Shown one piece after another: positions 47,658-58,696 of a stretch of 64,000 bases of DNA. Numbering within the stretch: the stretch's first letter is position 1; each line of letters opens with the position of its first letter. A program made the translations under genes and the position numbers. This DNA comes from Streptomyces barkulensis. Its GTDB lineage: Bacteria; Actinomycetota; Actinomycetes; Streptomycetales; Streptomycetaceae. The stretch spans positions 268,784-332,783 of the forward strand of contig NZ_PGSG01000119.1 in assembly GCF_002843305.1 (NCBI RefSeq). Direction: 5' to 3'. The notes below the pieces were generated by a model. It ran no database searches and was not told the DNA's origin. It saw nothing but the letters and a program-made list of their open reading frames with translations.

Positions 47658-48101
47658 CTACAGTTGCGCGAGCTTCTCCAGCACGGGGGCCGCGGCGCGC
47701 AGCCGCGCCCACTCGTCCTCGTCGAGCCGCCCGGCGAGTTCGGCGAGCCAGGCGTCGCGCTTGGTACGGCTCGCGGCGAGCATCGTCTCGGCCTGCTCGG
47801 TCTGGGTGACCACCTTCTGGCGGCGGTCGTCCCTGTGCGGTTCCAGCCGGACGAGCCCCTTGGCCTCCAGCATCGCCACGATGCGGGTCATCGACGGCGG
47901 CTGCACGTGTTCCTTGCGCGCCAGCTCGCCGGGCGTGGCGGAGCCGCAGCGCGCGAGGGTGCCGAGGACCGACATCTCGGCCGGGCTCAGCGACTCGTCG
48001 ACGCGCTGGTGCTTGAGACGGCGCGCCAGGCGCATCGTGGCGGAGCGGAGGGCGCTGACGGCTTCGGCGTCCTCACCCCGGGACAGATCCGGCATATTCA
48101 T
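47658..48101 (-). CDS. MarR-family transcriptional regulator
   Basis: A 147-residue winged-helix regulator: LSPAEMSVLGTLARCGSATP, GELARKEHVQPPSMTRIVAM, LEAKGLVRLEPHRDDRRQKV (the DxRxxxV wing). It most likely represses itself and the MFS gene. The ATG at 48101 has no close ribosome-binding site. Instead an AGGAGA leads a two-codon ORF (ATG AGT TAG at 48114-48106) that ends 4 nt upstream, so translation may be coupled. Confidence 0.88.
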   Translation of the reverse strand: MNMPDLSRGEDAEAVSALRSATMRLARRLKHQRVDESLSPAEMSVLGTLARCGSATPGELARKEHVQPPSMTRIVAMLEAKGLVRLEPHRDDRRQKVVTQTEQAETMLAASRTKRDAWLAELAGRLDEDEWARLRAAAPVLEKLAQL

Positions 48102-48126
48102 TAGCCTAACTCATTACTTCTCCTAA
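48099..48126 (-). promoter_or_regulatory. MarR leader: dyad and two-codon upstream ORF
   Basis: Minus-strand sequence AGGAGAAGTAATGAGTTAGG runs into CTAATG. TTAGGCTAA (48101-48109) is a palindrome touching the marR start. It may be part of a MarR operator, or a partial iron box because its centre equals the centre of the DmdR1 consensus. The strong ribosome-binding site feeds the mini ORF ATG AGT TAG. Confidence 0.4.
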
Positions 48127-48313
48127 GGACCAGTCCGGGGAGGAGGGCGAGGAGTGTCTTTCCTCACCCGTACGAGTGGGTCAGCAAGAGAACAAGAAAA
48201 GCTGACGCCCTCCCCCGCCTACCCCGCGACCGTGTCCCCATGGAGTCCACGGAAACGAAGGTGCCAAGCCTACGGATGGACGGTGCGCCGCTCGAACGGC
48301 TCCACCACCACGC

Positions 48314-48373
48314 CGCGCAACGCGGAGCGAGCGTCCGGCCCACGTGGGCCGGACGCTCGCTCCGCGTTGCGCG
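48314..48373. terminator. 60-bp perfect palindrome
   Basis: Two 30-bp arms (48314-48343 and 48344-48373) are exact reverse complements with no spacer; the centre is CACGTG. It lies downstream of the purine permease gene on the minus strand, so a terminator role is likely, though the length is unusual. Confidence 0.7.
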
Positions 48374-48391
48374 TGATGCGCCCGATGCGCG

Positions 48392-48428
48392 TGACGCGCC
48401 GCCGGGCGGATCGCCCGGCGGCGCGTCA
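48392..48428. terminator. Terminator hairpin of the purine permease gene
   Basis: A perfect 17-bp stem (48392-48408 with 48412-48428) and a 3-nt loop, 26 bp downstream of the permease stop codon. Confidence 0.8.
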
Positions 48429-48453
48429 TCCGATTCCGGTCACCCGGTGCCGG

Positions 48454-49944
48454 TCACCCGATCCCGAGCACCTGCTGGATCGGGTCCAGCAGGAAGTAGA
48501 CCAGGAAGCAGGCGCCGACGGCGTTCAGCAGCCACGGGATCTCGCGGAAGCGCCCGGTGGCGGTGCGCAGCAGGATGTAGGAGAGCACGCCGATGCCGAT
48601 GCCGTTGGTGATGCTGTAGGTGAACGGCATGGAGATCAGTGTCAGGAACGCCGGGACGGCGACGGTCTGGTCGCTCCAGTCGATCTCCCGCACGTTCGAG
48701 GCCATGATCAGGAAACCGACCACGACCAGCGCCGGGGTCGCGGCGTGCGAGGGCACCACGGTGGCCAGCGGCGTGAAGACCAGGGCCAGCAGGAACAGCG
48801 CGCCGGTCATGATGTTGGCCAGGCCCGTGCGGGCGCCCTCGCCGACACCGGCGGTGGACTCCACGAAGCAGGTGTTGGCCGAGCAGGAGCCGAAGCCGCC
48901 GCCCGCGACCGCGACGCCGTCCGTCATCAGGATGCGGCCCATGCCGGGCAGCCGGCCCTGCTCGTCGGTCAGCTTCGCCTCGTGGCCGACGCCGATGATG
49001 GTGCCCATCGCGTCGAAGAAACCGGACAGCAGCACGGTGAAGACGAACAGCGAACCGGTCAGCACGCCGACCTCCGCGAAGCCGCCGAAGAGGCTCACCT
49101 CGCCGATCAGGCCGAAGTCCGGGGTGCTCACGATGCTCTCGGGCACGTTGGGCACGGCCAGGCCCCACGCCGCGTCGGGGATCTCGGCGACCGCGTTGAT
49201 CACCACGGCGACCACGGTCATGGCGACGATGCTGATCAGGATCGCGCCCTTGGTCCTCCTGATGACCAGGACGAAGGTCAGGGCCAGGCCGAGGATGAAG
49301 ACGAGCACCGGCCAGCCGGTCAGATGACCGCCCTGCCCGAGGCCGAGCGGCACGGTGGTGTGCGCGGCGTCGGGGTTGCGGGTGACGAAGCCGGAGTCCA
49401 CCAGGCCGATGAGGGTGATGAACAGGCCGATGCCGATGGCGATGGCCCGGCGCAGCCCGCCGGGGATGGCGTCCATGACGCGCTCGCGCAGTCCGGAGGC
49501 GACCAGCAGCATCAGCACCAGCCCGGCCAGGACCACCATGCCCATGGCGTCGGGCCAGCTCATCTGCGGCGCGAGCTGGAGGGAGACCACGGCGTTGATG
49601 CCGAGCCCGGCGGCCAGCGCGATGGGCACGTTGCCGATGACGCCCATCAGGATGGTGGTGAGCCCGGCCATCAGCGCGGTGGCGGTGACGAGCTGGGCGT
49701 TGTCGAGCTGCTGGCCGAACTTGTCCGTGCCCGCGCCCAGGATGATCGGGTTCAGCACGACGATGTAGGCCATCGCGAAGAAGGTGGCCAGCCCGCCGCG
49801 CAGCTCGCGGCCCACGCTCGAGCCTCGCTCGGAGATCCTGAAGAAGCGGTCGAGGCCGCTCCCGGGCGACCTGGGTCCGGTTTCGTTACCAGGGGTACCG
49901 GGGGTGTCTGGCGTGGCCGGGGTGTCGGTGGCCGGAGCGGACAT
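48454..49944 (-). CDS. AzgA-type purine permease (NCS2 family)
   Basis: A 496-residue membrane transporter for hypoxanthine, guanine or adenine (xanthine/uracil superfamily). Family segments: ELRGGLATFFAMAYIVVLNP, ALAAGLGINAVVSLQLAP (QFAPQMSWPDAM region), FVFTVLLSGFFDAMGTIIGV, and GGGFGSCSANTCFVESTAGV. These match the AzgA branch. About 12-14 helices. The first 30 residues are a Thr/Pro tail. Divergent from a DUF2530 gene. Confidence 0.92.
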   Translation of the reverse strand: MSAPATDTPATPDTPGTPGNETGPRSPGSGLDRFFRISERGSSVGRELRGGLATFFAMAYIVVLNPIILGAGTDKFGQQLDNAQLVTATALMAGLTTILMGVIGNVPIALAAGLGINAVVSLQLAPQMSWPDAMGMVVLAGLVLMLLVASGLRERVMDAIPGGLRRAIAIGIGLFITLIGLVDSGFVTRNPDAAHTTVPLGLGQGGHLTGWPVLVFILGLALTFVLVIRRTKGAILISIVAMTVVAVVINAVAEIPDAAWGLAVPNVPESIVSTPDFGLIGEVSLFGGFAEVGVLTGSLFVFTVLLSGFFDAMGTIIGVGHEAKLTDEQGRLPGMGRILMTDGVAVAGGGFGSCSANTCFVESTAGVGEGARTGLANIMTGALFLLALVFTPLATVVPSHAATPALVVVGFLIMASNVREIDWSDQTVAVPAFLTLISMPFTYSITNGIGIGVLSYILLRTATGRFREIPWLLNAVGACFLVYFLLDPIQQVLGIG

Positions 49945-50250
49945 GCGTGACCTTCACTGGGCGGTTCGGGGACGATTTAGGAGGTTCCTCCAATGGGAAC
50001 CAGCCAATCCAGGGTGCTTTCAGTATGAACGCACCACTGCTGGAAAGGCCATCCGCGGACGGGGGCATTCCCCGGGCACGGCCGTGACGCTCCCCACACC
50101 CCTACCTCCCGTCCTTTCCCGTCCTCTCCCGTCCCGCCCCCACCCGGACGCCGCTCCCAGGTCGGCCCCGGCCGCCCCCCTCGTTACGCTGGTGCGGAAC
50201 GCCACGGCACGGACGGGCGACGGGGTGACGGGAAGCGAGAGGGCCAGGCG
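49945..50250. other. Divergent promoter region of the permease and DUF2530 genes
   Basis: About 306 bp with no gene. Features: a palindrome AGGAGGTTCCTCC near 49978-49990, and a CCCGTCCT-type repeat tract near 50108-50150. No purine riboswitch was recognised. Confidence 0.5.
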
Positions 50251-50598
50251 ATGGGCTGGAGCAGGTGGACGAGCGGCGAGCGTGAGGCACCCGAACCCCT
50301 GGAGGGCAACGTCGTCGCCACCGTCGTGGGCGGCACGGTCATCTGGTTCACGCTCTTCCTGGTCCAGCTCCCCTTCTACGGCTGGTTCGACGACCACGAC
50401 CGCACCTGGTGGCTGTGGACCTGCCTGACGGGCGGCGTCCTGGGCCTCTACGGCATCTGGTTCGTCCGCCGCCGCGAGGCGGCACTGCGCCGCGAGCGCC
50501 TCGCACGGGAGACCGGGACGGACTCCGGCTCCGGCACGGAACCCGGCACGGGCCCGGGCACAGACCCCGCCCCGAAGGGTCCCGCACCCGCCGAGTGA
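50251..50598 (+). CDS. DUF2530 membrane protein
   Basis: A 115-residue protein with two membrane helices: VVATVVGGTVIWFTLFLVQL and WWLWTCLTGGVLGLYGIWFV, ending in RRREAALRRER. This is the DUF2530 pattern of small actinobacterial membrane proteins often divergent from the NCS2 permease, as here. The tail is a Gly/Thr/Pro repeat. Function unknown. Confidence 0.82.
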   Translation: MGWSRWTSGEREAPEPLEGNVVATVVGGTVIWFTLFLVQLPFYGWFDDHDRTWWLWTCLTGGVLGLYGIWFVRRREAALRRERLARETGTDSGSGTEPGTGPGTDPAPKGPAPAE

Positions 50599-50721
50599 AC
50601 CGCGGCCGGGCGCTCCGCTCCGGCGGAAGCCATACCCCTTTCCCCGATTTCTCCCCCATCACACCTGTACTCGGCCCGCGGACCGCGCGCGAAGACGCGT
50701 TCGCCTCGTACTGTCTACGGC

Positions 50722-53229
<2,508 letters not shown>

Positions 53230-53271
53230 CCCGCGGCCCGGCGGCCCGGGCACAGGCGTACAGCGGGAAAA

Positions 53272-53312
53272 GCCCTGTCCTTCCGCCGTTCCCCACGGCG
53301 GAAGGACAGGGC
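53272..53312. terminator. Bidirectional terminator
   Basis: A perfect 18-bp stem (53272-53289 with 53295-53312) and a TCCCC loop between the P-type ATPase and the convergent graspetide methyltransferase gene. Confidence 0.9.
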
Positions 53313-53334
53313 AGTATGCGGCGTCGGCCCGCGA

Positions 53335-54456
53335 TCACCCCCAGGTGAGGCGCTGTCCGCCGGGGCCCACATGCAGCCGCATACGGTCGGCCGGCGGGCA
53401 TCCGTCCGCCTGCCACCGGGCAAGGCACCCGGTGATCTCGTCCCACAGGCGGGCCGCGCCGCTCTGCCGCACCATCCACTGCGCGCCGTCACGGAAGAGG
53501 ACCGCCCACGCCCCGGCCTCCACGTCGATCACGATGTGTTCCGTCCGGCCGTCGCGTTCCAGCACGAGCCGCTGTGCGCGAGGCGCGGCGAACTGCGCGA
53601 CGAACCGGGCCGTCCAGTCGTCGAGCACGTCCGCGTCCAGCTCCGCGGGCTCCGTGTCGCCCTCGTCCAGGTCCGGCAGGAGGCCCAGCGGGGGCGGAAG
53701 GTGGGGGCGGGCCAGCATGAAGGAGACCTGTCCGCCGAGAACCGGCCCGTCGGCCGTGCCGTCGTCGGCGACCGTGAGCCGCACGAGCTCGGAAGCGTGC
53801 ATCCATCCGCCGACCGTGACCAGGACCTCACCGCCGGGCCGGGTCTGCGCGAGCCAGTCGGCCGGCACGGTACGCACCCCGCACGTGGCGATCACCCGAT
53901 CGTACGGGCCGCCCCCCTCGCAGCCCGCCAGACCATCACCGACCACACGGGCGGGCCGGTATCCCGCACCCGCGAGGGCCACTCCGGCACGGGCGGACAC
54001 CTCCGCGTCGACCTCGACCGTGGTCACGTTGTCCTCACCGACGACATGGCAGAGCAGCGCGGTGGAGTAACCCGTGCCCGTGCCGATCTCGAGGACGCGC
54101 GTCCCCTCGGCCGCCCGCAGGTCCTCGAGCATTCGCACGACCAGACTCGGCAGGGTGGACGAGGACGATGGGGCCGCGGCGATCCGCCCCTCCACCTGGT
54201 CGGGGAAGACCCCTCCGGCCACCTGCGTCACAAGGGTGTCGTCCTCGTAGATCCGCGCGAGCCCCTCCCCGGAGCCCCCGGCCACGGGGCGGTACCAGCC
54301 GCCGTCCTCGTACTCGAACCAGCCGCGCGCGAGGAACGCCTCGCGGGGCACCGACATGACGGCCGCCTCCCACTCGGGGCTGAGCAGGACGCCGGCCTCG
54401 GACAGGCGCCGCGCGAGGACGGCCCGCAGGTGTTCCGAACGCAGGGGATCAGTCAT
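53335..54456 (-). CDS. tgmC: Graspetide-associated protein-isoaspartate-type methyltransferase
   Basis: A 373-residue PCMT/PIMT-like enzyme. The central SAM-binding motif is GTRVLEIGTGTGYSTALLCH, after the substrate-pocket region YEDDTLVTQVAGGVFPDQVE. A C-terminal extra domain (from about 230) is typical of the ATP-grasp peptide maturase methyltransferases. In related graspetides the enzyme methylates an Asp of the ligated core, which then closes to an aspartimide. The gene overlaps the ATP-grasp stop by ATGA and ends the operon. Confidence 0.85.
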   Translation of the reverse strand: MTDPLRSEHLRAVLARRLSEAGVLLSPEWEAAVMSVPREAFLARGWFEYEDGGWYRPVAGGSGEGLARIYEDDTLVTQVAGGVFPDQVEGRIAAAPSSSSTLPSLVVRMLEDLRAAEGTRVLEIGTGTGYSTALLCHVVGEDNVTTVEVDAEVSARAGVALAGAGYRPARVVGDGLAGCEGGGPYDRVIATCGVRTVPADWLAQTRPGGEVLVTVGGWMHASELVRLTVADDGTADGPVLGGQVSFMLARPHLPPPLGLLPDLDEGDTEPAELDADVLDDWTARFVAQFAAPRAQRLVLERDGRTEHIVIDVEAGAWAVLFRDGAQWMVRQSGAARLWDEITGCLARWQADGCPPADRMRLHVGPGGQRLTWG

Positions 54457-55436
54457 GCCGGGCTCATTCCGTTCTCCAACAGGTCTGCGATTGCGTGTGT
54501 GATCGGCAGTCCGGCCGTGTCTTCAAGCCACGCCCACTGGCCATTGGGGTTGCACTCCAGGAACCACCACGCACCGTCCGCGGTGACGGCGAAGTCGAAG
54601 GCACCGAAGTTCAGACCGAAGTCGGCGAGGAACCGCACCAGCGCTCCGCACATGTCCTCCGGACATGCGACCGGTTCATAGGTGAGATTCCGGTACTCGG
54701 CTCTCCAGTCCACGACCCCGGGTGGCGCGGTGATCCGGGCGCTGAACACCTGCTCGCCGACGACAACCGCCCGCACGTCCGCCACCTTGGGCACCAGGGC
54801 TTGGAACAGGTGCGCGCTGTGGCCCACCGCGCCGTCGATCTCGTCCGCCTCGACGGGCGCGGCCCAGATTCCGGCGGGCTCGCCGTCGACCTCGTAGGCC
54901 CCGGCGTGCAGCGGCTTGTAGATCGTGGGCCGTTCGGCACAGAACCGCTCGGCCTCCTCCGGGTCGTTCGTGATGAGAGTGGCCGGGACCGTGAACCCCA
55001 GCCGGGCCGCGGCGTCCAACTGCGCGGGCTTGTACTCGGCCCTTGCGATGGCCTGCGGATGGCTCAAGTACAGGCATCCCGGCAGCGCGCCCAGCACACC
55101 ACCCAGACCACGCCGGTTCTCCTGCGCGACGAACCGGGCCGTCCGCTCGCCGCTGCCCGTCGGACAGGGAGTCGGCCGACGGTGGTACAGGGCGCGCACC
55201 GCGGAGAGGTCGGCCGTACGCTTCCCGAATGTCAGCCGCCCGGCCCATCCTCCGCCGGACTCCGCCCGGGCGGCGCCCCCGGCCCCGATGCGCGCGGCGA
55301 GCACCACGGGCGCCGGGAAGTCGCGCCCCGGGTCGAACCGGATGACGGGCACCCGGCGCCGGTTCAGTTCCGTGATGACCAGGTCAGCGGTCGCGTCCTC
55401 GGACTCCGTGCAGACCAGCACCGGGCGTCCGTCCAT
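54453..55436 (-). CDS. tgmB: ATP-grasp graspetide ligase
   Basis: A 327-residue ATP-grasp enzyme that makes side-chain ester or amide links (Ser/Thr/Lys to Asp/Glu) in a peptide. N-terminal domain VLVCTESEDATADLVITELN; the central fold includes YKPLHAGAYE. The C-terminal catalytic signature WWFLECNPNGQWAWLEDTAG matches MvdD/PsnB-type ligases. A GGGGGAG lies just before ATG 55436, 11 bp after the precursor stop, so the genes are cotranscribed. Confidence 0.9.
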   Translation of the reverse strand: MDGRPVLVCTESEDATADLVITELNRRRVPVIRFDPGRDFPAPVVLAARIGAGGAARAESGGGWAGRLTFGKRTADLSAVRALYHRRPTPCPTGSGERTARFVAQENRRGLGGVLGALPGCLYLSHPQAIARAEYKPAQLDAAARLGFTVPATLITNDPEEAERFCAERPTIYKPLHAGAYEVDGEPAGIWAAPVEADEIDGAVGHSAHLFQALVPKVADVRAVVVGEQVFSARITAPPGVVDWRAEYRNLTYEPVACPEDMCGALVRFLADFGLNFGAFDFAVTADGAWWFLECNPNGQWAWLEDTAGLPITHAIADLLENGMSPA

Positions 55437-55447
55437 GGCACTCCCCC

Positions 55448-55723
55448 TCAGTCCTGCGTCGCGTCGTGGCCGGAGTCGGAGTCCTGCTGCCCGTCCTTGC
55501 TGACCTGCGTGGGCGGGTAGGTGTTCACGCTCGTTCCGTGCTTGCCGAGTTCAGCCGGCGTCATCTGTCCGCCCTCCCCAACCCACCGGCCGGTCTGTGT
55601 GGCCGGGTCGACGCCCGCGTACCGCCACGGTGACGAGGGAGAGCCGTTGCGCAGCGGAACCATACGGCGCAACCCCCACGGGGCCGGTGCGATGTCCTTC
55701 ATACCTACGAGGTTCGTCTGCAA
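55448..55723 (-). CDS. tgmA: ATP-grasp-modified RiPP precursor (graspetide)
   Basis: A 91-residue precursor starting at a TTG with AAGGAGGAAAC just upstream. The leader has the family hallmark APAPWGLRRMVPL (residues 12-24). It is followed by YAGVDPATQTGRW. The C-terminal core region (from about 54) contains Thr/Ser/Lys donors and Asp/Glu acceptors, ending SKDGQQDSDSGHDATQD. Its Asp-Gly pair in KDG is a likely methylation and aspartimide site for TgmC. Exact ring pattern cannot be read from sequence. Confidence 0.85.
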   Translation of the reverse strand: MQTNLVGMKDIAPAPWGLRRMVPLRNGSPSSPWRYAGVDPATQTGRWVGEGGQMTPAELGKHGTSVNTYPPTQVSKDGQQDSDSGHDATQD

Positions 55724-55787
55724 GTTTCCTCCTTGGTCACTTCATAAGGTGGTGTCGCGCGAACTCCGCCCGACAGGAGCGGATGCA

Positions 55788-56135
55788 TCAGTCGCGGGGT
55801 GATCGGTGACGTCCTCCGAGCACGCCTGCGAGCAGGGTGCGCAGCGGGGAATGCGCGGTGAGTGCGACGGGCTGTACGGCGCGGTCGGCCGGTCGGTCCC
55901 GGTCGTGCGACTGGATACGCGCCATGTGGTCGAGTTCCGCGATGCACGGGCCGCACGCGTACACGTCGCCCGTCGTACCGGGCGTGATCACGGACCCGAC
56001 CCACAGCACGCGCACGCCTTCCCGTCGGCAGTACAGCCAACAGGCGCCGGTCACCCACTGGTTCCCGTCGTCCGTCTGCGCGACGAGCGGCCATGCGTCG
56101 CACCATGTGCGCGCCATGGCCGGGGCGAAGGTCAT
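55788..56135 (-). CDS. Small CxxC-type hypothetical protein of the graspetide operon
   Basis: A 115-residue protein starting MTFAPAMARTWCDAWPLVAQ. Cys pairs ACWLYC and YACGPC (CxxxC, CxxC), plus HMARIQSHD, suggest a small metal-binding or redox fold. Its ATG overlaps the stop of the resolvase-like gene (ATGA), and it lies 64 bp before the precursor, on the same strand. Not recognised; it may be a regulator or unrelated cargo. Confidence 0.6.
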   Translation of the reverse strand: MTFAPAMARTWCDAWPLVAQTDDGNQWVTGACWLYCRREGVRVLWVGSVITPGTTGDVYACGPCIAELDHMARIQSHDRDRPADRAVQPVALTAHSPLRTLLAGVLGGRHRSPRD

Positions 56136-56599
56136 GCCGTGCCCCCGTTCACCCGAGCGAGTTCCAGGAAGCCTCCTGCCTTCTCGATCTCGCGCGCCAC
56201 GTCGTCGTACTCCTGCGGAACGGGCGAGACCATCGAGCGCCACGCCGTGAGCACCGCCCCGGCCTCGCCGCTCCTGACGCACTCGACGGCCTGTCTCAAA
56301 CCGTCACGCCCCTGCGGCGGCAGCAGCCCCACGCGCTCCTCGATCACTCCCGTGATCTCCCACCCGAACGCCTCGGCGTGCTTCGTGCACTCCTCGCGAG
56401 GGCCCGTGATGTCCGTGTTGGGAGCACCGCACAGATAGACCACGCAGCGGAACCGCTCGGTCCTCGCGGCCTCGGCGGACACGCCGGCCTCACCCGGCGC
56501 GACGCCCGCCGCCGCGTCCGCCAGTGACCGACGCAGCCGCAGTGCGCCTTCGGTTCGGCGGGCCCCGGATCGTTCCGGCCCGCTCTGGATACTGACCAT
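56132..56599 (-). CDS. Resolvase-like small protein of the graspetide operon
   Basis: A 155-residue protein. From residue 50: RCVVYLCGAPNTDITGPREE, then GRDGLRQAVECVRSGEAGAV and LTAWRSMVSPVPQEYDDVAR. This order resembles the serine-recombinase (resolvase) N-terminal fold, with a loop ending R-D-G-L and a helix EYDDVAREIEKAGGF. The catalytic Ser of recombinases is not obvious, so it is probably not an active recombinase. Overlaps the next gene. Role in the RiPP locus is unknown. Confidence 0.55.
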   Translation of the reverse strand: MVSIQSGPERSGARRTEGALRLRRSLADAAAGVAPGEAGVSAEAARTERFRCVVYLCGAPNTDITGPREECTKHAEAFGWEITGVIEERVGLLPPQGRDGLRQAVECVRSGEAGAVLTAWRSMVSPVPQEYDDVAREIEKAGGFLELARVNGGTA

Positions 56600-56693
56600 G
56601 CGTCAATCGTGCTCGCCTAATGACACACAGTGAAGTGACGAGGCGTAGGACCTGACGATGTGGCCGGACCCCGACCCGTACGCTCCGTAGGAC

Positions 56694-57905
56694 TCAAGCG
56701 ATCAAAGGCACGCCGATGAGTTCGCCGATGTTCCGTACGCGTGCGGTGGACACCTTCGCCAGACGCTTCCCGATGACACCGGGCAGCGCCTGGTGCCTGA
56801 CCCACTCAGGAGCGTCGAGCCCTACCTCGATCAGCGTGTCTCCGGCCTGGTCGTGGAGACCGGCCGCGCACTGCGCGAGAGCGACATCGAGCCGGTAGCG
56901 GTTGCGGGCCACCTTCGACATGGACTTGGGAAGCTTCTTCATCTCCGGCTGACCGGCGAGTTTGAGTGCGCGCCCGTAGTCCTTCAGCGCGACGTGGATC
57001 CCGACGGCCTCGGTCTTCGCCGCCGTCGGACCGAAACTGGTCCCGTACAACTTCTCGTCCCGCCCCAGCCTCGCCGCCGCGGCGTGCGCCTGCGAGATGT
57101 AGTCGTCGGCCGCGCTCCTGTCCTCGCGCCTCGACGCCGCCACAGCCGCGGAGATCATCAGCCGCCCGTACGCGAGCAGCTGCGGGCGGGATCCGTTGCT
57201 GAACGACGGCTCGATCGTCAGTGCCGCGCGCTCGGCCACAGCCACCGCCCGGGGCAACTTGGCACCCCGCAGATGGATCCATGACAGCGTGGACTCGAGC
57301 AGCGCCGTCATCACAGGGTCGCCGACGTCCCCCGCGAGGTGTTTCGCCGACGTGAGCGCGCTCAGTGCGAGGTCGCGCTGCCCGAGTCCGTTCGAGCACG
57401 ACGCGGCCACGCGGTACGTGCTCGCCAGGATCGATGCCAGTCGCTCGCGCTCGCTGCCGGTGGCACTGGCGTACCTGGCCTGTCCTTCCATGAGGACCTT
57501 CGAGGCGTAGCTGCTCACCTTGGCCGTGTCGCTCGCCCAGTAGGAGTCCCACGCGCGGTCGCGGGCTTCCCCCAGTTCCTCGACGGTGCTCGGGTCGTCG
57601 ATGCCCTCCCACTCGCCGAGGGCGCTCTCGTGCACGGCATCGGACAGTTGGCGCAGCGCGGCACGGTCACCCCGGTCCATGCCCCGACGCGGCGCCTGCT
57701 GCCCCAGGATTACGGACACGTCCGTGTTCAGCGCATGGGCGAGCTTGAGCAAAGAGCCGACGGACAACTCCCCGCGGTCCTGCTCGGCTTTCTGCACCAG
57801 GGCGAGGGACAGCCCCGCCGCATCGGCGAGCCCCTGCTGTGTCAGATCGGAGCCTCGTAGGTGCTTGATGCGCTTACCGTTCGTCAGATCAGCCCAGCTG
57901 CTCAC
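56694..57905 (-). CDS. XRE-type helix-turn-helix regulator with TPR-like domain (graspetide locus)
   Basis: A 403-residue regulator. The helix-turn-helix is at residues 10-70 (HLRGSDLTQQGLADAAGLSL, VQKAEQDRGELSVGSLLKLA). The rest is helical repeats (DLALSALTSAKHLAGDVGDP, AVAASRREDRSAADDYISQA). GTG 57905 has TGGAGTG upstream. It sits on the same strand, 94 bp before the resolvase-like gene, so it may be the regulator of the graspetide operon. It is the third such regulator in the window. Confidence 0.82.
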   Translation of the reverse strand: MSSWADLTNGKRIKHLRGSDLTQQGLADAAGLSLALVQKAEQDRGELSVGSLLKLAHALNTDVSVILGQQAPRRGMDRGDRAALRQLSDAVHESALGEWEGIDDPSTVEELGEARDRAWDSYWASDTAKVSSYASKVLMEGQARYASATGSERERLASILASTYRVAASCSNGLGQRDLALSALTSAKHLAGDVGDPVMTALLESTLSWIHLRGAKLPRAVAVAERAALTIEPSFSNGSRPQLLAYGRLMISAAVAASRREDRSAADDYISQAHAAAARLGRDEKLYGTSFGPTAAKTEAVGIHVALKDYGRALKLAGQPEMKKLPKSMSKVARNRYRLDVALAQCAAGLHDQAGDTLIEVGLDAPEWVRHQALPGVIGKRLAKVSTARVRNIGELIGVPLIA

Positions 57906-58115
57906 GATCACTCCAGTGCGTTTGCTCCGGCTGCTGCTATCCGATGGTAGGTCCAGACGCCCGGGGCGGAACGGAACAGCCACGGAATCCGAGCGCACTC
58001 GGCCCAGCCCTCGCGGGGGACCCTTCCGTCTCACGGCCGGCCTTCAGCCCAAGCTTGGACCGCCCGGGAGGGAGACGACGACACTGCTGACGGACTTCCT
58101 GCGGGAGAGCGCGGC

Positions 58116-58676
58116 TCAGTAGACGTACAGCGCCGTGGTGTCGAGCACGGCGTCGATCGGTTCGCCCACCGGCACCGGTTCCCCGAACTCGCTCTCGCGC
58201 ACGGCCCGGTAGCGCTCGCCCACCGGCTCGGAGTGCAGCAGGCAGACGCCCTTGACCGGATTCACGACCAGGTAGTGAGGAATCCCGGCCACCGCGTACT
58301 TCCCGACCTTCCGTTCCAGGTCGTTCTCGGGGTTGGACTCCGAGACGACCTCCGCGACGAGCAGCAGTTCGTCGGCCGGGAACTGCTTGAGCCGGGTCCC
58401 CCGGTAGGAGGGACCGGCCACCGACACGTCGGGGCGCAGGAGGGTTCTCCCGTGCCACCCCCCGTAAACGGTGTCGACCTCGGTCATCACGCACCACCCG
58501 GGCATGAGCTGAGAGGCGACGGCGAGCACCATCTGCCCGCGAGCGCTGCTCGCCACGGCGTCGATACGGATTTCCCCGTCGATCATTTCGCCCCCGAGGT
58601 CCGGGAACGCGGCGTCGATCTCCTGGAACCGCCGCATCTCCTCGGACACCGCAGGGCCCTCCATCCGCGCCGTCAT
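58116..58676 (-). CDS. Uma2-family (DUF820) putative nuclease
   Basis: A 186-residue protein of the Uma2/DUF820 PD-(D/E)xK superfamily. Segments: EMIDGEIRIDAVASSARGQM, TLLRPDVSVAG, PADELLLVAEVVSESNPEND, and LERKVGKYAVAGIPHYLVVN. The conserved acidic and Lys positions (PDV, AEVVSES, K-x-x-x-Y) are present. Such genes are frequent in Streptomyces and of unknown role. ATG 58676 has AGAGGGGGG nine nt upstream. Confidence 0.85.
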   Translation of the reverse strand: MTARMEGPAVSEEMRRFQEIDAAFPDLGGEMIDGEIRIDAVASSARGQMVLAVASQLMPGWCVMTEVDTVYGGWHGRTLLRPDVSVAGPSYRGTRLKQFPADELLLVAEVVSESNPENDLERKVGKYAVAGIPHYLVVNPVKGVCLLHSEPVGERYRAVRESEFGEPVPVGEPIDAVLDTTALYVY

Positions 58677-58696
58677 GATGCGCCCCCCTCTCACGC

